DNA from: CAZPDM01 sp964585305
GTDB lineage: Bacteria; Planctomycetota; Uabimicrobiia; Uabimicrobiales; JABWCH01
Assembly: GCA_964585305.1 (NCBI GenBank)
Contig: CAZPDM010000011.1
Coordinates: 1 to 64,000, forward strand
Length of the DNA: 64,000 nucleotides
Direction of reading: 5' to 3'
In this document: positions 7,950-15,464 of the stretch, piece by piece
How positions within the stretch are numbered: position 1 is the stretch's first letter
How the letters are laid out: every line of letters starts with the position of its first letter
Notes under the pieces: model-generated
Databases searched by the model: none
Told to the model about the DNA's origin: nothing
Seen by the model: only the letters and a program-made list of their open reading frames with translations
Made by a program: the position numbers and the translations under genes

Positions 7950-10019
7950 TTATTCTTCCAATTCTATAACCAAAATAAGATCATCCGAAAGCTTCAGACG
8001 AATTTTTTTATTCACGCATATTTCAAATTTGTTAATATACCAACAAAATGGCTGTAAATTATCCCTTGATACATCCATATATCCAAAAACTTCAATTAAA
8101 TTTTGCTCAAAAAAAACACGAGCTTGCTGCTTAGAAAATGTTTGCGTACGAATATACACATTTAACGGGTTGCTGCTAATCGCATTAGAAATTTGGCCAG
8201 GGAATACAATAGCTTTCCATTTTCCTCCAACATCAATAAAAAATAATGGAGGTAAATTTTTTAATTTTTCTGTATTTAAATCATATTTTTGGATTCCAAT
8301 TTCTTTTGAAACGAGTGTGGTAGGAGTAGATGTTTTTTCTATACTAAAAGAAACTTCAAGCATTTTTTTTATTTGGTTATCTATTGTTTTTACTGTATTG
8401 ATATTTTTTTCTAACTCAGTATCGTTTGCAAAAAAAATTTGCAACCCAGAATTATCCTTTAACAATAAAGCAAGAAATTGTAATTTTTCCTTTGTTACTT
8501 CTATGTAATCTTGAAGTTTTCCCAGATTATATTTTGATAAGTCAACCTCATTGATTTTTTTATAATTTTCCCAAAAAAAATTATAGCACTCATTAAATTG
8601 ATTTTTTTTATTTTGCCAATATCTTTGCCACTCCCATCGTTGTATTTCTAACTGGAATAAACAATCTTTTACCGTTTCGTTTTGCAAAGCTATATCTGAT
8701 GGTAAAAGAGAGTAAGTAATTTTATTAGAAAATTGAGTATAGATTTCTTTATATTTTTGGAATAATTTTTCGTTTTCCAGTTGTCTTTCAAGCTCTTTTT
8801 TTTGCAACGAGTTTTGTGGACTGATCTTTCGAATAGCGAAGGGATTCTGCATAATAAGGTTATTTAAATTTAAAATTAACATATTAAGAAACTTTTGTGT
8901 TTCTTCTATATCTGCATTGCCTAAATAAATTCGTGTGAGTATTTTATTTCCCTGTAATTGACGTAAATTTGCTACTACAGTCTCATCTTCCAAATGGCGT
9001 GGCGGTCGCAATAAATGAAAACATAATAAACCTAAAAAAATAAATAGCAGAAAAAATGGAATAGCTATAATAATCCGACGGTTTCTTTGTTGACGTTTTT
9101 CTTTTTGTTTTTGTTTGCAAATATGCTGCATAGCTTTTGCAACATGTAGTATTGGTTTTTCCAAATTACTTGAATCAATTTTTTCCAACACAAGTGGATT
9201 ACCTGCATAATAAGGGTATGAATGAAACGCGGAAACACAAAATAATTCAACAGAGGGAAAAAATTCTTTAACAAGGGAATATAAATTTTTAAATCCTGTA
9301 CGATAAAACCACTTGCTTGTGAGTACATCTTCGCTAATATTAACTTGATCCCATTTTGTTAAAACAAAAGCTAAAGGAAAATCAGACAAAGAAAGAAATT
9401 TATTGGATTGATTCAAAATCGCTAAAAAATTCTCTAATTCATCCCGACGCCGAACAATGTCAACCTCATCCATTGTAGCATCAAGAATAATCATAGCACC
9501 CATTGTTTCTTGAAAGAAATTTTTCAAGTTTTCACGTAAAGCTAATTTGGAAGATATTTCCGAAGAAGGTGAAGGGAGGTTTAAATCAGCCATTGAAAAA
9601 TGAGAAGGCTGAGAATTTAAAAAATTTGGAGACATATTGCTTGATAAGTTGATTGCAGGAGATTTATCTAAGGAATCATCTGAAAAAATAATTGGTAAAG
9701 TTGGCTCAAGATATTTTTCCTTTAACGTTCTTTCTGTCATTACTAAACTACCAGGGTAATCTAGCGTTTCTATTCTAAATTGATTTGAATCAGTACTTGG
9801 CTTCAACTTAAATTTTAAAGGAGTAATTTGTAACGCGTTCTTAGGGAATTCATGACCTTTAAGCATCAAATCCATATAATTTAAAAAATATTTATTGGTA
9901 AAAGAATTCTCTGGAACAATAAAGCCTGAAGAAGTGGAAAATTTTCTTCCTTGCAGATAAAGATATGTAAGATATGTGGTTTTCCCACTCCCTTCCGGGC
10001 CGAAAATAGCTAATTTCAT
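7950..10019 (-). CDS. Membrane-anchored P-loop GTPase A
   Basis: 689 residues from the ATG at 10019, with AGGA upstream. The frame extends 16 codons further, but the internal start aligns with the paralogue MKLSIFGP. GTPase motifs are Walker A GPEGSGKT, G3-like DYPG at ~86, and G4 TKWD at ~222. Between G3 and G4 there is a ~70-residue Ser/Pro-rich insertion absent from GTPase B. One membrane helix lies at ~313-338 (IAIPFFLLFIFLGLLCFHLL), then a helical region, then a beta-rich ~100-residue end (FFIDVGGKWKAIVFPG, FCWYINKFEI) unlike the C2-like tail of GTPase B. Its stop is 21 bp from the ABC gene start, so the two are very likely cotranscribed. Confidence 0.75.
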   Translation of the reverse strand: MKLAIFGPEGSGKTTYLTYLYLQGRKFSTSSGFIVPENSFTNKYFLNYMDLMLKGHEFPKNALQITPLKFKLKPSTDSNQFRIETLDYPGSLVMTERTLKEKYLEPTLPIIFSDDSLDKSPAINLSSNMSPNFLNSQPSHFSMADLNLPSPSSEISSKLALRENLKNFFQETMGAMIILDATMDEVDIVRRRDELENFLAILNQSNKFLSLSDFPLAFVLTKWDQVNISEDVLTSKWFYRTGFKNLYSLVKEFFPSVELFCVSAFHSYPYYAGNPLVLEKIDSSNLEKPILHVAKAMQHICKQKQKEKRQQRNRRIIIAIPFFLLFIFLGLLCFHLLRPPRHLEDETVVANLRQLQGNKILTRIYLGNADIEETQKFLNMLILNLNNLIMQNPFAIRKISPQNSLQKKELERQLENEKLFQKYKEIYTQFSNKITYSLLPSDIALQNETVKDCLFQLEIQRWEWQRYWQNKKNQFNECYNFFWENYKKINEVDLSKYNLGKLQDYIEVTKEKLQFLALLLKDNSGLQIFFANDTELEKNINTVKTIDNQIKKMLEVSFSIEKTSTPTTLVSKEIGIQKYDLNTEKLKNLPPLFFIDVGGKWKAIVFPGQISNAISSNPLNVYIRTQTFSKQQARVFFEQNLIEVFGYMDVSRDNLQPFCWYINKFEICVNKKIRLKLSDDLILVIELEE

Positions 10020-10123
10020 CCTATAAATTCCTAAAATTAAACTAAGTTTTTTTATAAAAACTTCCAAAACGTCTTATTTTATAACGATATAAAATTCCTA
10101 TATCAGCATATTTTTTTTCCATG

Positions 10124-11677
10124 TTAATCTCGTATTTTTATTTTTAATAAAAATTCTATCCTTGGCTTATCTTCTAATACGATATTAAACTTGAATTCTT
10201 TTTCTTCCAAAAATTTTGAAAATCTAATTAAAACTAGAGGAATGTAATAGCGAACTCTTGGAGTAGTCTCTTGGTATTTAGTTATTGTAAAAAAGTAGTT
10301 GCTTTCTTTTATTTCTTCAGAATAACTGGCTATTGTCTCATCTGGCTTGTTAGCTAGAAATCTTTTTATAACCTTTTCTTGTAATAAATATTTATATGTA
10401 TACTCATCTTCTTTCTTTAATTTAACAGCACTTATTTGACTAATATTAATTTTTTTATTTTTTCCCGATTCAATTTCATTATATGAGTTTTCTATTTCTT
10501 CTCCCTTATTTTTTCTAACCCATTCATTTATATTATTATAATCATTTTCTAATTTTTTTAGGTTTTCTTCAATAGTTTCTGCCAATGGATTTTTAAAATT
10601 ATCTTCATAATATCGTTGCTTTTTTGAATCGTTTGTCATAGATCGAATATCTTCAGCTAATTGATTCAAGTCAATTTTTAATTGTTTATCTTTATAATCT
10701 TTCTTCCATTTTTCGATAGCAATTTTAGTATTTATCTCTTTTATATTTTTTTCTATTTTTTCTAATTTTGTCTCTATTTCTTTTGTCTCTATTTCTTTTG
10801 TCTCTATTAAACCTTTATAGGTTGTCTCTGATTTTCTAAATTCTGTTTCATTTTTATACATCTCTAATTCTGATTTTTTTCCAAAATCTTCGATCTTTTT
10901 TTCTAAATCATTTACCGATTTTTTGTAATTAGCTATCTCATCAATTTTTTCTTTATCATTGTTATTTCCATCTGTATTTGTTGAAGGTTTTTCAGTTGAA
11001 ATAGGCTCTGGATTTATATCTGTTGAAGCTGGCTTTATTATTATTTCAGATTGTTTTTCTTCGGGTTTATTTTTTTGACCAAATAGAGTAATAGTAGTAA
11101 TGATTGCAACAAGTAATATAAACATTCCTAGCATTGCTTTTTTCATTCCTTGCTTAGTGGTTGCAATTGCTTTTTCTTTTTGTTTTATATTAGTATGCTC
11201 ATATTTTATTGTTGGTTGGGGAGGCTCTATTTCAACGTTAACATGAATATAGAGATTATTTTTAAGATTATTTATAAAATTAGGTTCTTGGGCTGCTTGC
11301 ATTTGCGTTTGGTCAGGAATAGATTTTCCAAGATAGAGTTGAGGAATATCAAGATTTTCTAAGGCTTGATAGACACTTTGGCGTGATTCTGATGTAATAT
11401 GATGGTTAAAAATAACCGCTTTAATCAGATTTACCAGACGACCACGACGTTCTGTCCCACCAGGTTGAATAATCCAACACGCCTCATAACCATTATATCG
11501 AGCATAATTCTTCTGAGTATTTTTAACTTGATTTGGCAAAAGAAGTGGATTTTGATCACTATTTCCCCAATACTCATTAAGAATAAGCATTCTCTCCGTA
11601 TCAAAATCTGCATTGTAAACAAATTGCTCACCTTGCGGTTCTATCCAAGCATGAACACAAACTGGAATCCTTCCCAT
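10124..11677 (-). CDS. Membrane-anchored GTPase-partner protein A (unknown function)
   Basis: 517 residues. The N-terminal ~125 residues form a globular domain (GRIPVCVHAWIEPQGEQ, GYEACWIIQPGGTERRGR, LVNLIKAVIFN) resembling the start of partner protein B. After a linker comes one membrane helix at ~179-200 (AMLGMFILLVAIITTITLFG), then a strongly charged coiled coil at ~240-400 with a short KEIET repeat. A C-terminal ~90-residue beta/alpha domain follows (VRYYIPLVLIRFSKFLEE). It is the first gene of the GTPase/ABC cluster. The 104-bp gap to GTPase A holds no convincing terminator. Not recognised as a characterised family; GAP1-type GTPase-associated proteins are the closest guess. Confidence 0.65.
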   Translation of the reverse strand: MGRIPVCVHAWIEPQGEQFVYNADFDTERMLILNEYWGNSDQNPLLLPNQVKNTQKNYARYNGYEACWIIQPGGTERRGRLVNLIKAVIFNHHITSESRQSVYQALENLDIPQLYLGKSIPDQTQMQAAQEPNFINNLKNNLYIHVNVEIEPPQPTIKYEHTNIKQKEKAIATTKQGMKKAMLGMFILLVAIITTITLFGQKNKPEEKQSEIIIKPASTDINPEPISTEKPSTNTDGNNNDKEKIDEIANYKKSVNDLEKKIEDFGKKSELEMYKNETEFRKSETTYKGLIETKEIETKEIETKLEKIEKNIKEINTKIAIEKWKKDYKDKQLKIDLNQLAEDIRSMTNDSKKQRYYEDNFKNPLAETIEENLKKLENDYNNINEWVRKNKGEEIENSYNEIESGKNKKINISQISAVKLKKEDEYTYKYLLQEKVIKRFLANKPDETIASYSEEIKESNYFFTITKYQETTPRVRYYIPLVLIRFSKFLEEKEFKFNIVLEDKPRIEFLLKIKIRD

Positions 11678-11765
11678 TATTTTTTTCCTTTATAAAATTG
11701 AAAATTTTTTAGTTGTTCATAGGCCCTTTTTAAGCTGGAAGAACAATATTAAAATTACTCATATT

Positions 11766-12944
11766 TTAAACCATGTCTAAAGATATTTTTTGAATATTAT
11801 GAGGAGAAATTTTGGGCAATATTGCTTCTCCAACTGTGATACAATTTCCTTCCAGCATTGCTCGTACATCTTCTATATCATACGCAGAAATAATTTTAGT
11901 TCCTTCTGAAGATGGTTGTAAAATAATTACTTCATGTAAGGAAATTCCTCGATCTTGAAGTAGATCGGCACTGTGTGAGGTAAGGATGATTTGTCGCTTT
12001 TGTTTTTTTTGAATTTTATATATAATGCCAGGTATTTGAGCAATAATCTTGGCATTTAAGGACAATTCAGGTTCTTCTAAAAGTAAGAGTCCTTTATCTT
12101 CCTGGATTGACCATAAAAAGCCGATCATTCGAAGAGTTCCATCTGAAAATTGCTCTTCATTTTGGTGGCTTCCTGATTTTCTCCAATGATTATATTTACA
12201 AGTTAAATGTGGCTTGCCGTATTCATCTTCTTCATATTTAAGTTCTTCCATTTGTGGAACGGCTATTTTTAAAGCCTTATCAATATTTTTTAGATATGAC
12301 TCTCTATTTTTTTTAGGAGTTTTAGCAAGTTTTTCTAAAAATCCTTTACCAAAAGGATCGTCAGGCATATCTGAACCATGAAACGCATTTGGATATTTCA
12401 AAAGTTGCGGGACAAGATGTAGATATGTAATTTGTTCCAGATATTTTGCTATCTCTCGAAATTCTTTATTGGAATTGATTTGTTCTAAAAACGTTTGAGT
12501 AAGGCGTTCTTTATCTTTTTCATCTTTTTTTTCTGGGCGATCAACAAGTATAGTTTTTTTGTCTTTTTTATATTGTACTACTTTTTCTTTTTCAATGAAT
12601 ACTTTATTCTCTTTTGATGATTTATCATGGTTAATAGTAATTTCATAAGTATAAACTCGAGTGCTTTCTTCAGAAGAATTGATTTCGCTAATGTCAATTT
12701 CAATAGAAACGCTCGAATTTTTACGGGCGGCTAGGCATCTTATTTTTGAAATGCCGCCTCGATCTAAAACAGCTTTTTGTAATCCGCCGCCAGATTTAGC
12801 AATGTCTCGAAGAAATCGAAAAATATCTAAAAAATTGGACTTTCCAGAAGCATTCGCACCTATAATAAATATTCGTTCTTGTAGTTTTACTTCGACATCA
12901 CAAAAATTTTTCCAATTTTTTAGTTTGATTCGAGAAATAAACAT
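11766..12944 (-). CDS. AAA family ATPase (SMC/OLD-like)
   Basis: 392 residues from the ATG at 12944, which has AGGAGA seven bases upstream; the frame starting ten codons earlier lacks this. Motifs: N-terminal strand MFISRIKLKNWKNF, Walker A GANASGKSN, signature-like FSDGTLRMIGFL, Walker B GLLLLEEPELSLN, and a switch His in ILTSHSADLL. This is the split-head ABC/SMC ATPase layout of predicted ATPases (AAA_21/AAA_15). No TOPRIM or other nuclease domain follows, unlike OLD proteins. It lies 88 bp upstream of the GTPase/ABC cluster on the same strand and may be part of it. A defence role is inference from the family. Confidence 0.8.
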   Translation of the reverse strand: MFISRIKLKNWKNFCDVEVKLQERIFIIGANASGKSNFLDIFRFLRDIAKSGGGLQKAVLDRGGISKIRCLAARKNSSVSIEIDISEINSSEESTRVYTYEITINHDKSSKENKVFIEKEKVVQYKKDKKTILVDRPEKKDEKDKERLTQTFLEQINSNKEFREIAKYLEQITYLHLVPQLLKYPNAFHGSDMPDDPFGKGFLEKLAKTPKKNRESYLKNIDKALKIAVPQMEELKYEEDEYGKPHLTCKYNHWRKSGSHQNEEQFSDGTLRMIGFLWSIQEDKGLLLLEEPELSLNAKIIAQIPGIIYKIQKKQKRQIILTSHSADLLQDRGISLHEVIILQPSSEGTKIISAYDIEDVRAMLEGNCITVGEAILPKISPHNIQKISLDMV

Positions 12945-13043
12945 AATATTTCTCCTATATTCAAATGCTTTCAAGTTACCAACAACTAAGTTAATATATC
13001 AACTTAATCTTCATTTTATCTTTTTTATAAAATTTTTCAATCC

Positions 13044-13126
13044 TAAAACGTAAAATTGCCAGGAATTTTTTATTAAAATTTCTGGCAATTTTGTTTTTTG
13101 TAGCTTTTTATAAATTAAATTATTTT
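13044..13126. repeat. Direct repeat copy A (3' of hgcB), contains a terminator hairpin
   Basis: About 83 bp nearly identical to copy B at 14589-14672, with one base-count difference in a T-run and one substitution visible. It contains the palindrome AAATTGCCAG...CTGGCAATTT, which serves as the intrinsic terminator of hgcB on the minus strand. Confidence 0.9.
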
Positions 13127-13172
13127 TAAATAATTTAAATATGGCCCCCGTGGCTTTTTAGAAAATACTTTA

Positions 13173-13460
13173 CTACTCGCAGGAGCATGTGCATTCGCAT
13201 GCTCCTCCTTTTTTTCCTAATGCAGCATTGATTACTGCCCATGCGCATCCAACTCCTGCTTTCACTGAAATGGCATGAACTGGACAGTTCATAGCACATG
13301 CTCCGCATTCCATACAGCTATCTTTGTCATGGATGAAGGCTTTGTTGTTTTGAATATGGATGACATCGTGAGGGCATACTTCTATACACATTTTGCAACC
13401 AATACATGTCTCCTGGAAAATGCTTATTTGAGCACTATTACGAAGGTATTTCATTTTCAT
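13173..13460 (-). CDS. hgcB: HgcB, 2[4Fe-4S] ferredoxin of mercury methylation
   Basis: 95 residues from the ATG at 13460, which has GGAGAA six bases upstream; the frame to 13505 would overlap hgcA. Two cluster-binding motifs are visible: CIGCKMCIEVCP (C19, C22, C25, C29) and CMECGACAMNCP (C49, C52, C55, C59). The family-specific Cys in GVGCAWAVINAA is at C72. The tail CECTCSCE carries four Cys, more than the usual terminal pair. HgcB reduces the corrinoid of HgcA and is thought to bind mercury through its extra Cys. It follows hgcA by 20 bp, the standard order. Confidence 0.95.
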   Translation of the reverse strand: MKMKYLRNSAQISIFQETCIGCKMCIEVCPHDVIHIQNNKAFIHDKDSCMECGACAMNCPVHAISVKAGVGCAWAVINAALGKKGGACECTCSCE

Positions 13461-13480
13461 GACGTTTTCTCCATTATGTT

Positions 13481-14560
13481 CTAAAAAATTCTGACAATAA
13501 AACAAATTTTGAGAATGACGCCTAGGATGATAAAAAATACAATTATCGGCATACTTACTTTAACTTCCCATTTTACCCCAGACATATTTGTGTATGTCGT
13601 ACATCCCGTGAAATTTAAAGCTATCAATGCAACAAGCGGAATAAATAGAAACATGTCTATAAAAAATATATGGGATGAAAATTGGCCAATATTAACCAAC
13701 AAAATGAAAATGGCACCGATAATAGCCCCTTTTAATGCAAAAGATCTAGAAGGAATCCAAGGCAAAAGTGCTGGAAAAATGAAATATGCAGTGATTAGAG
13801 TTCCAATATATTTAACTTGTTCTATAAAAACTTGTTCGGTCACTCCTCTGTAGTCTAAAATTCCCAGGAGAAAAAGAAGGGCTGCAATTCCTAATATGTA
13901 ATGGAGAGAAAGTAATACCTCTATAGGTGCGACTACAAGCCTGTCTTTTAGAGTAAAATATACCTGACGCATGGAGTCGGTTTTTTTCATATTGTTTGCT
14001 AGAAATAGTTTAATATCTTGAGATCTTACAGGTCCGTATATAATATTAAAACCTGTATTTTTTTTAACTTCATGGGAGGATACCCCCGAAGCTCCCAGTT
14101 GGGGGAGTATCAATGTCCGATGGTTTACTATTTTTTCTAAGGAACATATTTTTATTTTATCACAGAGTTCTTTTGTTCCAAATGTTCCTTTTCCTGCTGC
14201 ACACCAAACATTGACACCTTTAGTATCTAACACGACTAACCAGAGATCTAACCCATCTAGATCTTTGCGAAGTGTGTCAAATGTTAATTTATAGTTTGCC
14301 GTAACAAGTACCACGCTATTCTGATCGGGATTTCCAATAGCATAAAGTCCTGGCTCTATAGAATAGTTTGTTCTGCCAATTCCACAACGTACTTTCAGAG
14401 TTCCAATGATGTCTTGGAATTTTAGTTCGGTGGATACCACAGGAACTGTTTTTTCTTCATTATCTATTTTTTTATACGATTTTATCCAGAGAAAATTATT
14501 AACATTTTGACACGAACATGGAGTTTTTTCCTCTGTTCTATTACAACAACAACCACTCAT
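13481..14560 (-). CDS. hgcA: HgcA, corrinoid mercury methyltransferase
   Basis: 359 residues. The N-terminal corrinoid-binding domain (CdhD-like) carries the diagnostic cap-helix motif NVWCAAGKGTFGT, whose Cys120 would be the lower cobalt ligand. Other family stretches are VLVTANYKLTFD, LPQLGASGVSSHEVKK and IYGPVRSQDI. Residues ~212-355 hold about five membrane helices, ending in the conserved NFTGCTTYTNMSGVK. The protein transfers a methyl group from cobalamin to Hg(II), giving methylmercury. The first 17 residues are unusually Cys-rich (GCCC, then CSC). A promoter-like TTTACA-N17-GATAAT abuts the ATG. No mer genes are nearby. Confidence 0.96.
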   Translation of the reverse strand: MSGCCCNRTEEKTPCSCQNVNNFLWIKSYKKIDNEEKTVPVVSTELKFQDIIGTLKVRCGIGRTNYSIEPGLYAIGNPDQNSVVLVTANYKLTFDTLRKDLDGLDLWLVVLDTKGVNVWCAAGKGTFGTKELCDKIKICSLEKIVNHRTLILPQLGASGVSSHEVKKNTGFNIIYGPVRSQDIKLFLANNMKKTDSMRQVYFTLKDRLVVAPIEVLLSLHYILGIAALLFLLGILDYRGVTEQVFIEQVKYIGTLITAYFIFPALLPWIPSRSFALKGAIIGAIFILLVNIGQFSSHIFFIDMFLFIPLVALIALNFTGCTTYTNMSGVKWEVKVSMPIIVFFIILGVILKICFIVRIF

Positions 14561-14563
14561 AAT

Positions 14564-14592
14564 ATTATCTTTCTTTTTTATTTTTTTGTAAA
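14564..14592 (-). promoter_or_regulatory. Candidate hgcAB promoter
   Basis: Minus-strand TTTACA (14587-14592), 17-bp spacer, GATAAT (14564-14569), then only three bases to the hgcA ATG. This would give a leaderless or near-leaderless message. The spacer is almost all A, so a chance match is possible. Confidence 0.4.
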
Positions 14593-14672
14593 ACGTAAAA
14601 TTGCCAGGAATTTTTTATTAAAATTTCTGGCAATTTTGTTTTTTTGTAGCTTTTTATAAATTCAATTATTTT
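14589..14672. repeat. Direct repeat copy B (3' of zinc-ribbon gene), contains a terminator hairpin
   Basis: Second copy of the ~83-bp repeat at 13044-13126. It spans the stop codon and terminator of the zinc-ribbon gene and ends 28 bp before the hgcA start. The hairpin AAATTGCCAG/CTGGCAATTT is the same in both copies. Confidence 0.9.
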
Positions 14673-15412
14673 GAAGCTACGGATTTTTCCGTCTTTTCTA
14701 TTTTTTCTTCAATAATCATATACATAAGACGGAAGCAGTCTTTACAAGCAAGGATTTTTCCAGTGCTTAGAGTAGCAATTTGGTTAGGCAAAAGCTCAAT
14801 ATGGCAGTAGCCACAGGAACCGTCTTCTACAGGGCTTAGAACAATGCGACTTCTTACTAGAACACGTTCGTATTGCTCTAGCATTTTGGCATCTTCACCT
14901 TGGAAGTCTTCTTTTTGTTTATTTCTGCGAATATGGGTTTCTGCAAGTTGGTTTTCAATTTTTTTTTGCTCTTTGATGGCGTCTTGTTTCATTGTATTCA
15001 TTTCTTGTTCCATCGCGAGCATTTTTTGTTTAAATTCTTGATATTTCTTTTTGGCGGCATTATTTTGATCGATGCGTTCTTGAAGAGTAGATTTTAATCC
15101 TTCACTTTTTTGTTTAATCTGCTCAATTTGGGCTAATATCTCAGTACATTGCTGCATAGAAGCTATTTGATTAAGTTGTTCTTCAAGTTTAGTAATTTGA
15201 GCGTTATGTGTATCTACTTCAGATTGAAGGTCCAAGATTTTGTTGCTACGTCTTTTAATATCGTCTATCATTTGATTAGCTTGTTGGCGAACTTCTTGAA
15301 TTTCTTGGTTTCGTTTTATGATTTTTTTAGGAAGTTTGTCTTTAGCATCTTTTAGTTGGAAAATTTCTTGATCAATTGACTGTAATTGTAATAATTTTTC
15401 GATGAGAGACAC
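14666..15412 (-). CDS. C4-type zinc-ribbon coiled-coil protein (DUF164/CdsZ-like)
   Basis: 248 residues starting with GTG, with AGGA nine bases upstream. Residues 1-180 are a long alpha-helical coiled coil. The end carries a zinc ribbon: CGYCHIELLPNQ, then CKDCFRLMY. This is the layout of the DUF164 family, typified by chlamydial CT398/CdsZ, thought to act as an adaptor or scaffold. Such genes commonly neighbour dnaG and rpoD in planctomycetes, as here. The biochemical role is unknown. Confidence 0.85.
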   Translation of the reverse strand: MSLIEKLLQLQSIDQEIFQLKDAKDKLPKKIIKRNQEIQEVRQQANQMIDDIKRRSNKILDLQSEVDTHNAQITKLEEQLNQIASMQQCTEILAQIEQIKQKSEGLKSTLQERIDQNNAAKKKYQEFKQKMLAMEQEMNTMKQDAIKEQKKIENQLAETHIRRNKQKEDFQGEDAKMLEQYERVLVRSRIVLSPVEDGSCGYCHIELLPNQIATLSTGKILACKDCFRLMYMIIEEKIEKTEKSVASK

Positions 15413-15427
15413 GTAATTTTTCCTAGC

Positions 15428-15454
15428 AAAAAAAAAGCAGGTCGCTGACCTGCT
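15428..15454 (-). terminator. rpoD terminator
   Basis: Hairpin AAGCAGGTC-GC-GACCTGCTT followed on the minus strand by a T-run, just after the rpoD stop. Confidence 0.9.
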
Positions 15455-15464
15455 TCGCCAGTTT

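Noticed and set aside
13509..13853. Plus-strand frame antisense to hgcA
   Set aside because: It overlaps the certain hgcA membrane domain and has no ribosome site or family motif.
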